Below, in pieces: positions 1-11,534 of a stretch of DNA of 64,000 nucleotides (positions within the stretch are counted from its first letter, which is position 1; every line of letters begins with the position of its first letter). Both the position numbers and the translations under genes were made by a program. Source of the DNA: Umbellularia californica. Taxonomy: Eukaryota; Streptophyta; Magnoliopsida; Laurales; Lauraceae. The stretch is taken from the NCBI GenBank assembly GCA_028538565.1, contig JAPQWN010000009.1, forward strand, positions 7,595,001 to 7,659,000. Direction: 5' to 3'. Under the pieces are notes generated by a model that saw nothing but the letters and a program-made list of their open reading frames with translations, was not told the DNA's origin and searched no databases.

Positions 1-1134
1 TCCCAAATCCCCTGAAATCATGGCGTGATCAGCTTTCGAGGAATTCGCCCTTGCTGCTTCGGATCTCCGGTGACAGTTTTCCGGCCAACCAAGCTTCTCC
101 GGCCGTCTCTGAACCTCTTCCGCACTGATGGATATGGGAAAACGAACCCCTTCAACATCCATCGCAAGAGTTGCTGGCAAAGGCAAAAGAGGATCCCTCA
201 AGATAAGGAGCCTAACCCTATCAGCTCTCTATTTTCTATTAGCTTCTTCATCTGTTTTTAACACCACACCTAGACAATCTCCCAATTGATGGAATACCAT
301 GGCATCCCAGGCATGCAAAGGAATGCCCTCCAATCTAACCCAAATAGGTTTAAGATTAGGGCCCAGCACTTCAGACCATCGATCAATCCTTTGGGATAAA
401 GGATCAAATGGAGCAGACCCCAAAAGAAGCATCCGAGAGTGGCCTTCCAAGGATAATGGCCTAATCCAAACCAACATACAACTAAGCCTTTTGACTTCTG
501 CTTCAATTTATTTTACCTTAAACACCCATGTCTGAATCTCCCTTTCAGAAACGTCAAACCGTCTGATATTAGCAACAAAGGAATTGCAAACTTGTTTTTT
601 CAAAGACGTTACCAAAGACGAAGATAATTTCAACACCTTGAGATTTCCTTCTTCCTCAGCCCATGTTTGGGCGTCACATTTGGTGTTATTATTGAGAACA
701 GTAAGAGAGAAAGGCTCCTTCCTATTTGTTGAAACAACTCTGACTGGATTTCGACCATTTCTGTCTATATGTTTCACCTTCTGAACTGAAATACGCCTCC
801 CACCAACCAGTCTACCATTAAACCACTGAATTGCTCGGTTTGCATCCCACTCTGTTTTATAACGAACAAACCCAAAGCCTCTTGAAACTCCAGATTTTTT
901 ATCCTTACGCAATAAAATATCAAAAACAGGTCCAGCTTCACGAAACAATGCATACACATCCCTATTTGTCACTGAGGTAGTGAGATTAGAAACAAATAAT
1001 GACCAGCAATCTCTGATCCAGCCTAAATTCGTAGCCATGGAATTCTCACATATAACTGCCCAATGCCAAGCATGCAAATTTTCATCAGTAGTTGATATTA
1101 CCTCGTCATTCTTTGATACTTCCGAAATTCTCAA
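1..1134 (-). pseudogene. LINE ORF1-like remnant: RRM plus DUF4283-like region
   Basis: A minus-strand reading frame of about 300 codons. Its N-terminal half has an RNA recognition motif: RNP2 is seen as LFVSNL and RNP1 as GFGFVRY, about residues 45-120 from the ATG at 1134. The C-terminal half has the pattern IWVRLEGIPLHAW followed by a G..L..DEEAN stretch, as in the DUF4283 nucleic-acid-binding region of plant non-LTR retroelement ORF1 proteins. In-frame stops interrupt it at about 508-510 and near 229; the frame stays readable as DUF4283-like beyond both, down to about position 100. No zinc knuckle or ORF2 follows inside the window. A domesticated RNA-binding gene is the alternative, but the stops and the surrounding mobile DNA favour a dead LINE ORF1. 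Confidence 0.65.
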
Positions 1135-1141
1135 CTCAAAG

Positions 1142-1399
1142 TGAGTCTGAGAGATGTGTATTCCTATATTAAAAGGAAGATTACACTCCTATGCATGTCT
1201 CTGCCGTGTGTATGAAAAAGGAAATATGAGAGATTACATGTGTACAACGATTACATTCTAAAATAGATGGATATTTTTCATCCCATGAGCTGTATCATGA
1301 CGAGGCTGATATCCTTGAATGATTGTTATCTTTGACTGCATGTGGTATGTATTTGAAGATATAGCATGTGATCCCTATTTATGAGATGATACGTTTACA
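1142..1399 (-). repeat. 3' LTR of truncated Copia element
   Basis: Read on the minus strand, a GGGGGAG polypurine tract is followed at once by TGTAAACG, as at the start of a 3' LTR, and the LTR would end in ..CTCA next to position 1142. The LTR is thus about 258 bp. The polypurine tract directly follows the RNase H coding relic at 1400-1978. The outer boundary at 1142 is inferred, since no partner LTR is present to confirm it. Confidence 0.6.
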
Positions 1400-1978
1400 C
1401 TCCCCCTCAAAGTGGGCCGGGGAGCAGGCCATTGGCCCAATTTGGATCTAAGTATCAGAAACTTCTCCCGTGGAAGTGCTTTCATTAGAATGTCAGCTGC
1501 ATGATTGGATGAAGAAACAAAACGAGTGATGAGTAAGCCTAGGGCAACCTTTTCACGAACAAAATGGTAGTCAATCTCAATATGTTTCGTACGAGAAAGA
1601 AACACAGGATTGGATGTGAGATGAAGCACGGAAATGTTGTCAACAAATATAGTTGGAGGTTTATCCAAGTATACTCCAATATCACGGAGAAGGAAAGTAA
1701 GCCATGTGATTTCAGCAGCAGTGGAGGCCATTGCCCTGTATTCTCCCTCGGTGCTTGAGCGGAAGATGGTGGGTTGTTTTTTTACACTCCAAGAAATACA
1801 ATTTCCTTCGAAATAAGTGCAAAACCCTGTTGTTGAGCGACGGGTAGTAGGACATCCAGCCCAATCTGCATTAGAAAAGCCATATAACACCAAAGGATTA
1901 TTGGCAATCAAGCGCACCCCATAATCCATAGTTCCGTGAATATAGCGAAGAATCCGTTTGACGAGCTGAAAGTGAAAA
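1400..1978 (-). pseudogene. Copia RNase H fragment (5'-truncated pol)
   Basis: The minus-strand frame has the tail of a Ty1/Copia polyprotein: a QLVKRILRYIHGT lead-in, DADWAGC-like NADWAGCPTTRRSTTGF, SWSVKKQ, STEGEYRAMA, and the TKHIEIDYHFVREKV block of the RNase H domain, ending shortly before the polypurine tract. Expected residues D (NAD), E (STEGEY) and D (FVDN) are visible. Homology stops abruptly at about 1979, so everything upstream (gag, protease, integrase and most of RT) is missing. It is a separate, more truncated element from the full-length Copia at 2401-7925 and differs clearly in sequence. Confidence 0.85.
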
Positions 1979-2400
1979 GGGGGGGTACCACTGCTTCTAA
2001 AATCTAAAATCTATTTAGATGAGATCTCTAACCGTTGGATACTTCAAAATTTGAATTTATGTTGTCTACATACATTCTCCGAGTATTAATAGTCAATCTC
2101 CAAAGATGAAATCAATATGGGCCTCAATAACTTGATCTTTTCTTACAATCTCCTGATTAGTGGATTGTTCTTCTGTTGTTTTAATTGATTGTTCCGGAAG
2201 TTAGCTTACGATGAGATCCGTTAGATGTGCAGCTTACTTGTTGATTATGTCCATGATGTAGGACAGACCCATGGTCCCCCATGGGTCGACCCGCCAACGG
2301 GCCTAGCCCAGTTTTCTTGTCCAAGCCTTTGGGCCCAACCCAATTATTTTATATTATTTAGGTCTTTAATTATGTTTAAAGTTGTTTATTAGGATGTTTT
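1979..2400. other. Non-coding sequence; right part is an LTR-like repeat
   Basis: I see no gene here. From about 2254 (TGATGTAGGACA) the sequence resembles the reverse complement of 11735-11928, and this similarity continues on the other side of the Copia insertion at 7926. It is therefore the first part of an LTR-like repeat that the Copia element interrupts at 2400/2401. Confidence 0.55.
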
Positions 2401-2642
2401 TGTTAGTGAAATAGAATGAAAGCAATTGTGAGAGAGAATGCTCAATGTATCGTCCCTTTGAGGGTCGACTGTTGTTCAGATATATAAGGGCTCAATTCCC
2501 TAATTACAATCAATTAAGAATCTTAGATCCTAAACTTTAGCAACAAACTAAGTAATCTCCTTTGACTAAGTACAATACAATAAAAGGGTACAATAAATGG
2601 GCCCAAATGGATGGGCCTACTGAGATTGGGCTTGGATTGACA
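2401..2642 (-). repeat. Copia 3' LTR
   Basis: 242 bp, read on the minus strand from TGTCAATCC to ..CACTAACA. It matches 7684-7925 along its whole length with about 10 substitutions and no visible indel. The polypurine tract lies at 2643-2650 and the target-site duplication GTTTT at 2396-2400. Confidence 0.93.
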
Positions 2643-2649
2643 CCCCCCC

Positions 2650-4155
2650 TCAAATTGATGCTGGGGAGTCATAAAGCAGCAATTTGGAGACAAGAAATTG
2701 ATGTCGAGGCCGAGGAAGTCCCTTCGTGAAGATATCTGCAAACTGAAACTCTGTAGGGACATGAGGAAGACTAATGACATCACGCTTATATTCATCTCGA
2801 ATAAAGTGGCAGTCAACTTCGATATGTTTGGTGCGTTCATGGAAGATGGGATTTTCAGTTATGCGGATAGCCCTAGTATTATCGGCATGCAATGGAGTAG
2901 GAGAGGTTTGAGCGAACCCGATTTTCGAAAGAAGTCCCCGTAACCATAAGATCTCGGAACAAGCAGAAGACATTGCTCTATATTCAGCTTCCGTGGAAGA
3001 TCGGGACACCCGTTCTTGTTTCTTGCATTTCCAAGAAACGAGAGAAGTTCCAAGGTACATGCACCAACCAGTAATAGAATGGTGTGTGTCTTGATAGCCT
3101 GCTCAGTCAGCATCCGCATAAGCGGTCAGATGAAGAGGATTATCATTTGGATAATATAAACCACGAGGGACAGTTCGCAGTAGATAGCGGATAATGCGCT
3201 TCACAGCTGTCAAATGAAGGTGTCGAGGAGCTGTCATGAACTGGCTCACAAGATTAACAGCATAGGATATGTCAAGTCTAGTGATTGTGAGATAGACAAG
3301 ACTTCCCACCAGACGCCGGTAGGTATGAGGATCAGGAAGAAGATCGCCATCATCTTTACTCAACTTGAGATTTACCTCTACAGGCGTATCAACAGGTGAA
3401 GAATCATAGAGGTCAGCCAACTCGATAAGATCTGATGTGTATTTGTGTTGATTAACAAATAGACCTTTGGGAGATTGATGCACCTCTAAGCCCAAAAAAT
3501 AATGCAATGGGCCCAAATCCTCCATACGGAAGGAATCCCTGAGAGGAGCTTGGAGAGATTTGATCATACCATCATCCGTGCTAGTGATAATAATATCATC
3601 AACATATACGAGAAGCACAGTAACACAAGTAGATGTGTGGCATAGAAAGAGAGATGGATTATAAGGACTCTCGGTAAAGCCACTCTCGCATAAGCGACCA
3701 TTGAAGGTTTCGAACCATGCCCGAGGAGCTTGCTTTAGACCATAAAGCGATTTGCGCAGGCGACAGACAGTCCTCTTTGAGGGAGAGGGGACTCCTTGTG
3801 GTATCCGCATATAGACTTCTTCTTGCAGATTCCCATTGAGAAATGCATTTTTGACATCCATTTGGTATAAAGGCCAGGATTTAGATGCAACAATGGCGAG
3901 AAGTAACCGAACAAATGTCATTTTTGCCACAGGTGCGAATGTTTCCTCATAGTCAATGCCATGCTCTTGTCTGTTTCCGAGTGCCACAAGTCTAGCTTTG
4001 TGTCTATCCAATGACCCATCAGATTTAAGCTTGATCGAGTAGATCCATTTGCAACCGATAGGTTTAACTGCTGAAGGACACTCCACAATATCCCAGGTGT
4101 GATTCTGATCCAATGCATCCAATTCTTCCTTCATGGCATCCAATTCTTCCTTCAT
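2650..4155 (-). pseudogene. Copia reverse transcriptase and RNase H
   Basis: The minus-strand frame has the Copia RT block: CKWIYSIKLKSDGS, VARL-type KARLVALG, QMDVKNAFLNG, RKSLYGLKQAPRAW and the catalytic YVDDIII, then RNase H with YADAD, SRSSTEAEYRA and HADN/TKHIEVDCHFIRD. One in-frame TAG separates it from the integrase at about 4160, and a TGA replaces the usual Trp codon in the YADADW motif at about 3100. A 21-bp exact tandem duplication near the start repeats the residues MKEELDA. All parts stay in one frame across the stops, so the losses are point mutations. Confidence 0.92.
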
Positions 4156-4164
4156 GGCCTGGTT

Positions 4165-5850
4165 CTAACAATCATGTTGTACCGCCTGCAAATAAGAACT
4201 GGGGATAGAGACAGAAGATAGGGTTGTCATCAAAGAAGTATAGGTAAATCCATACCTCTCAGGCGGTCTAGAATTTCTGGAGGAGCGATGCAAGGCATGA
4301 GTAGTTGGAGAACCATTTGCCAGTGGAGGATCAGGAGGAAGGCCATATGCAGTGGTAGGTTTTTCCCGTCGGTGATATACAAAATTAGGATTAAACCTAG
4401 TAACAGTTGTCTGATCCGAAAAACCTAGTAAGAGAGCTGGTGAAGATGGATGAGGACAGTCCATGTGAGTTTGGAAGAAATACTGATTTTCAAAGAAAAT
4501 AACATTCCGAGAAACTCTGATATGTTGACCAATGGGATCATAACAAACAAAACATTTTTTATTAGTGGCATAACCTAAAAAGGCACACCTGCGAGATTGG
4601 GCTGTTAGTTTCGTTCTTTCTGTGAGAGGTAGACGAACGAAGCAAACACAGCCAAAGGTATGTAGGTGATCAAACACTGGATGATGACCAAACAGTTTAA
4701 AATGAGGCGTGAAATAAGCAATGGTAGGGGATGGAAAGCGGTTTATGAGATAAACTGCTGTGGTGAGAGCTTCAGCCCAAAAACAAGGGGGAACGGATGA
4801 TTCAATCAAAAGTGTTCTAGTTACATCAAGGAGATGTCTGTTTTTCCTTTCTGCGACTCCATTTTGTTGTGGAGTATACGGACAGGTATGTTGAGAAATG
4901 ATTCTTTTTTTGTTTAGAAAAGTTTGAAAATCATTGGAAACATACTCCCCCCCTGAGTCTGAGCGCAAGGTTTTAATACATTTAGAGAATTGGGTTTCAA
5001 CATAGCTAACAAAAAATCGAAATGCATTAAGAACATCAGACTTCAAATGTAATAAATAAATCCAAGTAAATCTGCTGTAGTCATCAATGAAGGTTACAAA
5101 GTACTTGAAATGACTATGGGAAAGGGTTGGAGCAATGCCCCAAACATCACTGTGAATTAAGTCAAAACATGTAGTGCTCCGTGTTTTAGAGTGTGGAAAA
5201 GGTAAAGTTTTACTCTTTCCTAATTTACAAGCATCACATTCAAAAGAAGCAAAGTCAATAGTTTTATTTAATAATCCATATTGAAATAAAGTAGACATTG
5301 TTGAGGCATTCGGATGACCAAGTCTATTATGCCATAACCGAGAATTATTCTGAATAAAAAAACAAAATAACTGATGTAAAGGTTTATTCTAAATAAATGA
5401 AAACACTGGTAAGGAAAAAAGTCTTCCACATTTAGGCCCCTTCGCGATCACTTCCCCCGACTCCTGGTCCTGCACAACACAACCAGAAGAAGAAAAGGAG
5501 ACATTGTAATTATTTTCAACAAGTTGACCCAGAGAAACCAAATTGGTAGCAAGATGAGGAGAAACTAAAACATTGGTTAATGGTAAGGGACCAGGGGTAT
5601 CACCAACAGAGGTGATGGGAAGATGATCTCCATTGGCAGCTTGAACAGTAAGATGACCAGTGTAAGGAGCGACATTTTGTAATTTTATGGGTGAAGATGA
5701 CATATGGTTACTTGCACCAGAATCTAAGTACCATGTATTGGAAAGGGATGAATCAGTACCTGCGATGTGCAAGGATGCAAAGGCATTGTTAATCATTTGG
5801 TTTACCTTCTTAGGGGTGAGAGGAGCTGGGGACGCAGATTGTGAGGAGGA
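4165..5850 (-). pseudogene. Copia protease and integrase
   Basis: Aspartic protease: WYLDSGASNHM (active D-S-G at about 5719-5727). Then the pre-integrase motif LWHNRLGHPNAS, a zinc-binding CDACKLGK and an integrase core with the acidic triad in HSDVWG, SDSGGEY and NGVAERKNRH, followed by the SPQQ-like PYTPQQNG context. An in-frame TAG at about 5386 lies between protease and pre-integrase domain and a further TAG follows the integrase at about 4160. It was part of one gag-pol frame with its neighbours. Confidence 0.92.
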
Positions 5851-5989
5851 ACCAGGTTGTGAGGAAGAATCATACCGCAGAGAACCACTGAAGTCGGAGG
5901 ATGCATATCGTGGAGTTGTCACTATGTAAGCAGTAGGAGCTGACGGCACTGTGTAATTACTAGGTGCTGATTGCACATAGTTGCAGGAA

Positions 5990-6805
5990 GCTGAATTGCG
6001 ACCCTTCTTCCGACATTCGTCAATAACATGACCAGTGACCTTACAATATCTACAAATTTTAGCCTTGCACTGATTTACATAGTGACCATATTTCTTGCAG
6101 TTATGGCACTGAACTTTACTGATGTCTCGGGGAAGTTGTCTGGTTGTAGCAATATAGGCAAGCGGAGCCTCAGCAGAGCTCTGTTGTTCAAGAAGTAGTT
6201 TTAGTGACCAGACGTTGTTCTTCCCGCAGAAGCTTCTGAAGACAGTCATCCAAACTGGGAAGAGACGCTCTGCTCGTCAAGTTAGATCTAACTGTCTCAA
6301 ACTCCATATGAAGTTTCATGAGAAACTGATCCCGATGGCTACTTTGCTATAAGGGAAGGAGTTCAGGTAGGAGTGCTTCAGACATCGTGGCAAACTTAAT
6401 CTCATCATATTCTAACCACAGTCTGCGAAAGCCATTGTAATACTCCCGAATGGACTGGGTGCCTTGAGTAAATTAAGAAATGTCAAGCTCCAATTGAAAT
6501 TGGCGAACAGCATTGCCTTGTTGATAGATCTTTTTAAGATAGTCCCACATTTCACGGGCAGTTTTGCAAGGTCTGAGGTTTAGTATAAAATGTGGGTCAA
6601 TCGAGCCCAGCAACCAAGTTTTGATTTTAGCATCCTTAGTCTGCCAAGCTAAAATCTTCTTGTCATCTTCCGCAGGTTTAGGTTCAGATCCATCAATGTG
6701 TGCCCAGAGTTCCTTTCCTTCTAAGTAAATTTGAAATTGGAATACCCATGAAGTATAATTTTTGCCATCAAACCGAACCAGGGCAATTAGTTCAGATTTT
6801 TCCAT
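5990..6805 (-). pseudogene. Copia gag with two CCHC knuckles
   Basis: The likely start is the ATG at 6805 (MEKSELIALVRFDGKNY), about 870 bp inside the 5' LTR. The FDGKNYTSW and WDYLKKIYQ blocks match plant Copia gag (UBN2/retrotran_gag family). Two CX2CX4HX4C knuckles lie at 6013-6108. The frame is interrupted by a TAA at about 6473, a TAG at about 6345 and a frameshift near 6225. Two knuckles in tandem are less common than one in Copia gags. Upstream codons before 6805 are open but rich in hydrophobic residues and are probably leader sequence. Confidence 0.85.
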
Positions 6806-7672
6806 GAGGAGCAGACGAGAAGAATTCCACACCGGAGTAATAAGAGCAACGAAAGAAGACCAGTAACTAGCTGTAAGTAGAACTAGTAGCAGTACCAATA
6901 CCCAGAACAAGAAAGCAACAGCAGTAATGATGATGAACAGCAATAACCAGCAATAACTAGATCAACAACAGTAATTTGATGTACTAGCAGAATGATGAAC
7001 AGGCAATCAATAGAACAAAACGTAACAGCAAAAGCAAGAAAATTTATCCAAATCAAATCTTGACTAGAACTGTTCCCAGAACAGTCAATAGTGACATAGA
7101 GGAGCTCTGATGGTTGCTACTGTGGAAAACAGAGATGCAAAGAACCAGAGTATGCCAGACGATGTCCCAACCCCAAATTAATGAAGAATCTGCACAAATA
7201 TGTACAGTGCAGTCGAAACAGTGCACAGAATTGCACCAAAAGAGACTGACGACCCTCTTGTCAGTGTGATTTCATGCACGTGGGCCCCACCAGATCATCA
7301 GAGGTCGGGGATGAAGGCACAGAATATTTCCGCAAGTGTAGGAAGAAATTTCAGCCAAAAACAATCAAGATCCTTGATTTTGGACGGCTGAGATGAAATC
7401 AAAGGGAGAAAATTGAATTTCCACAAATTGTGATAGAAGACCTACCTCGGATGGGGAAACAATTTCAGAAAAATCACCACAAATACCAGCAATAGCAGTC
7501 GACCAACATGGGCTGGTTCCGCAGAGTCGTTGAAGAAGATCTCAGGTGGGCCACACCTGATCTGGGATGATCGGGGATGATCAGAGGGATTCCAGATGTG
7601 GAAGATGGCTTGGAGGATCTACAGATCCTTAATAACTTGATGAAACTACAGCACTAGGGCATGTCCAGAAGT

Positions 7673-7683
7673 CTCTGATACCA
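7673..7683 (-). other. Copia primer-binding site (initiator tRNA-Met)
   Basis: On the minus strand TGGTATCAGAG directly follows the 5' LTR end. This is the standard plant Copia site complementary to the 3' end of initiator tRNA-Met. Confidence 0.9.
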
Positions 7684-7925
7684 TGTCAGTGAAATAGAAT
7701 GAAAGCAATTGTGAGAGAGAATGCTCAATGTATAGTCCCTTTGAGGGTCGACTGTTGTTCATATATATAAGTGCTCAATTCCCTAATTACAATCAATTAA
7801 GAATCTTAGGTCCTAAACTTTAGCAACAAACTAAGTAATCTCATTTGACTAAGTACAATACAATAAAAGGGTACAATAAATGGGCCTAAATCGATGGACC
7901 TGCTGAGATTGGGCTTGGATTGACA
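7684..7925 (-). repeat. Copia 5' LTR
   Basis: 242 bp, partner of 2401-2642. A TATATAT stretch near 7758-7765 could be the TATA region of its promoter. The target-site duplication GTTTT follows at 7926-7930. Confidence 0.93.
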
Positions 7926-8470
7926 GTTTTAATCCTGGCCATCAATGTGTTTGGATGGTCCAGATTAGTCCTAAGGTTATTTATTTTCCTACAAAATGAT
8001 GTAAAGACTATTTGGCTAGGAAGTTAGAATGGTTGATGAATAATGAAAATGGAGTTGTAATATCCTGAGTTACCTGGGCCCAGGATTAGTTTGGCCTAGG
8101 AAGGAACCTTAGTTGTTTACTTATTATTGCATTAGAAGTATCTCACGTGAAAGGTTTTGGAAAAGGAAGGAGTTGCTAATTAGGAAGTATGAGAGGACTA
8201 GGACTCTATCTCCTCTTTATAGGACTAGGACTCTTATCTCCTCTTTATAGGACTAGGACTCTTATCTCCTCTTTATATACATAGACAACGAACGAGACCT
8301 TCTCTGTAGTATATACTTCTCCTTCTTTGTTTTGAGAGAAATCTGAGGGAGAAAGTTGGTGACTGGAAATCTAGGGGAAGAAGAGGAAGAAGCCAATTGG
8401 TCGGAAGACAATCGTCGGATGTCCTCACGTCCGCACATCACAGGAGCAACGATCGCGTATCAAAGGTAAG
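7926..8470. repeat. LTR-like repeat split by the Copia insertion
   Basis: Removing the Copia element joins 2400 to 7931 and restores similarity to an inverted relative at 11535-11928 (shared stretches around GGATGTTTTA and TTTGGATGGTCCAGATTAG). The right part has a TATA-like CTCTTTATATACATAG and ends near GTATCAAAGG, which resembles a degraded primer-binding site. Three 27-28-bp tandem units (AGGACTAGGACTC.. CTCTTTAT) lie at 8194-8276. I read this as an old LTR, probably solo, in plus orientation, with borders about 2254 and 8460. No target-site duplication could be fixed. Confidence 0.5.
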
Positions 8471-9734
8471 TGGATCTTCCTAATTATTTAGATGCTTTAG
8501 TTAAGGGACTGATGATGGAGTATGATCCTATTTAAATTGGAATTACTGCAGTACAATAATGATGACTGTATATATGGGTTATATAAAAACTCCTTTGAGA
8601 GTCTTTAAATCTCGACTGTGAAGATTATAATTCCTAGGGAGTTGTTGATACTTGTTTCTCCTTGAATTGCTAAGTTTTTGGACAATACACAGAACCCAGA
8701 GCCGGTCGTCAATGGCAAAGTTTGATAAACAGGGGTTGTGGGACCCCATGGGCCATTGGATGGGAGATCTGGTCCAGGGATCTATGAGGGGGGTCATGGG
8801 CGACCCTTCAAGTGGAGGGCCATGGAGAGTGGGCCCCACTTGGGCCTTCATCCAATTACCATAATGCCAAGGAGGCATTTGTCACAGTGCATGTGACTGC
8901 ATGTCGTTAGACTCTATTGGGACCCATCTGGCCACATGATTGGAAATCCATTCCAGCCATCTTGCAGGGGACCCATGGTCGACCCCAGTGATGGTGGACT
9001 CATAGGAAGTGGGTCCCATCTGTTGTCCTATCTAACAGCTACAAAATTCCCAGGCGAAAGTCATTGCTTGGAAGCCAATAATAACAGTTTTGATCTGTGG
9101 GTCCTAGGGAGTGGCCTGATGACGAATCAAACCCATTAGTATGAGAGTTTATCCCTGGGTGACCCTAGAGAGTAGACCTGATCATGATTTAGACCAATGG
9201 GACCTGGCACCATCGACATCGTCCATCACCATCACACATGCTGTCATCACCATCATCTTCTGGTTCCATCGCATTCGGCATAGGACGACTTCAACTCCAG
9301 CACCATCATCATCAAACGACCATCTCGCCGGTCTCTGCTAGCGTCGCCATCGTCGTCTTCATCATCTTTGTAAGGACATCATCCCAGTCGAAGCCCTTTG
9401 TTGTGACAAAGAACAACCACCAAAGGGAGTGAGCCCTTTTCTTTGTTCGAGACATCACAATCGAAACAAAGGGGAGACAACCTTTCTTACACGGGCCTTT
9501 CCCACGTGACACGAGTGAGCCTAAATCCTGGGCTTGAATTTAGGTCAAGTTAAGTTCAGGTTAGGCCCAAATCCGAATTAGCATTTAAAAAAAAAAAAGA
9601 AATTGCAACAGATCCAGGCAAGAGCAATCGTAGCCAGCATCATTGACATCAGCTAGATCCAGGCTTGCTTTGATCAAATCGGACAACTCAAATTAATTTA
9701 TTGATACGTTGATCAACTAAAGTCCGATCGACAA
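8471..9734. other. Non-coding stretch
   Basis: No reading frame here resembles a protein I know. The sequence repeats short phrases such as GGGACCCATGG and GTGGGTCCCAC several times between 8720 and 9020, which suggests old degraded repeats. A short A-run lies near 9585. Confidence 0.4.
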
Positions 9735-11350
9735 TTGATAAGTCCACATTAGGTCATCATTTCATGTGCATTTGTGTACTTGATTAGGCTTAATTGAATA
9801 GAAATACACTCAATTTCATGCATTTGGGGTTATTTTTGGAAACATGGTCAAAATAGGTAAAGATTCATCGCATTGCATGACATTTGTGAAATTAGGGGTT
9901 TTATTTTTTTTCATCTCATTCATTGCCCAAAATTAGTGTTTTGGTTTCATCAATGCATACCTGCTATATTTGACACCATGTGCTATTTTTGGAAAGTTGG
10001 GTATTTTTGGTGCATCTAGTAGGTATGTAGGGTCCCATGCATAGTAAATTCAAATTCTTCACATGATTATTATTGAAATTGTTAAATTTTATTTGTGCAG
10101 GAGAAATCAAGAGCGGGACCCACATTGGTGGGATTTGAGAGAGATCAAGGGTAGGACATCTGTTATTGTGGACCCACATATCTTGGCATCTTTGGAGAGT
10201 TTGAAAAGTCAACGATGGAAATACTAATTTTGGAAATTCAAGTACAAGAAAGGAAAATTCAGATTTAGAAAGTTCTCTTTGTTTCCGAGTTTGAAGAGTC
10301 AAGCAAAGAAATGAAGAATGGAAAGTGTGCTCAAGGTGTTGACTAGTCAAACAAAGAAGCAAGGGAAGAGTCCTAAATTAGGAAAGAGATCAAATAAGCA
10401 AGCAAAGAAAGGTTCCAAGCATGCCTTGGGTGTCCAATGTGGGTCCCACACCCTGCACTGCATCCCCACAGAAGCTTCCACATTGCACAATTATTCCCAG
10501 ATTTTCTCAGGAGAGGAAACTTGGAACGACCATAACTCTCAAACCTAGTGTCGGATCGGCACAATCTACCCACTGTTAGAAAGCTCTTTTCGACTAGATA
10601 TCCGTGGAGCCCAAGATTGTGTGAATCGGAGCTGAAATGAGGGAGATATGACCTCAGGAAGTTGGCTGCTACAGTTTTAGGCGGGAATTGCAAGAAATTC
10701 CAATTTTTGGCGAGTTTCCTTTCCATTTCATCAAGCAATTTTTGAGAGAAATTCTAGGAAGCTCCAAAGAAAGTCTTGTTATCCAAGATAATCAATTTCG
10801 CAAGAAACACTGTACAATTCAAAGTCTTTCCATATAAGAATTACAGCTTAGGAATTAAGCAAAGAATCTAGTTCAAAAAGGAAACAAATTGTAGCAAAAG
10901 GAGGTGGGAAAAAAAGTATATAAGGACCAGCCCCCTTCATGGAACTACAAGACTCATTGCACAAAAGAGAGGACTTCCACCATTCCCTCTACCCTTCTCT
11001 CTCTCTAGTTCCCTTCTACACTTCCCTTTCTAGTTCTTTTCTACACTAGTTGTTCAACTTTGTATGTGGAGGATGATGAAGGAGAAGTGCTCTTAATTTC
11101 ATGTAATTTCGAGTGTGAAGAATAAAACGAAGTACTTTGATTGATTCTGCATGTGATCAACCTCTTCAAATTAATACTTGATTTTTCATTGTTCTAAGTT
11201 ATTTGATATGTTGTTTTTGTGAAAGATACATCATATGCTTAAGATTAGTCAATGAAATTTATGATTTTGGTGAATTAAGGAGAACGACATCTTGCATTTA
11301 AAATCAAGTTTTCAATTTTTCCTATTGCATTTAAAATTAAGGGTCTCAGG
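9735..11350 (+). repeat. Probable Gypsy-type LTR (solo or truncated)
   Basis: The stretch starts near TGATAAGTCCACATTAGG, contains a phrase common in plant Gypsy LTRs around 10540-10640 (cgaccataactctcaaacc .. gaaagctcttttcgac), and has a TATA box TATATAAGG at about 10917-10925 followed by a pyrimidine-rich leader at 10980-11040. This order fits U3, TATA and R/U5. The right border is not clear, and no internal coding region or target-site duplication was found. The assignment to Gypsy is an inference from sequence style. Confidence 0.4.
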
Positions 11351-11523
11351 TAGTTTGGGGTTGTTTCGACAGAGGGTATACGGGATTTGATTTGGGGGTT
11401 TGTAGTGGATTATCAATTGGTGGAATTTGGGGTGGTGTTGAGGGATGGAGACAAATTTGAGGAACGGGGAAAAATAATACATGCTAAAGTCAATTTTCGC
11501 ATCCAGGGAGGATCGATCTTCAT

Positions 11524-11534
11524 CTCTAATACCA
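11524..11534 (-). other. Degenerate primer-binding site
   Basis: On the minus strand TGGTATTAGAG follows the LTR-like repeat 11535-11928. It differs by one base from the tRNA-Met site TGGTATCAGAG and supports the LTR reading and its minus orientation. Confidence 0.5.

Larger units (their letters stand above)
2401..7925 (-). mobile_element. Complete Ty1/Copia LTR retrotransposon, defective
   Basis: Two 242-bp LTRs (2401-2642 and 7684-7925) flank an internal region read on the minus strand in the order gag, protease, integrase, RT, RNase H, which is the Copia order. A 5-bp target-site duplication GTTTT lies at 2396-2400 and 7926-7930. The primer-binding site TGGTATCAGAG, complementary to initiator tRNA-Met, directly abuts the 5' LTR (7673-7683), and a G-rich polypurine tract abuts the 3' LTR (2643-2650). 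I count about 10 differences between the LTRs (about 96% identity), so the insertion is not recent. The polyprotein carries several in-frame stops and one frameshift, so the element cannot make its own proteins. Confidence 0.95.
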
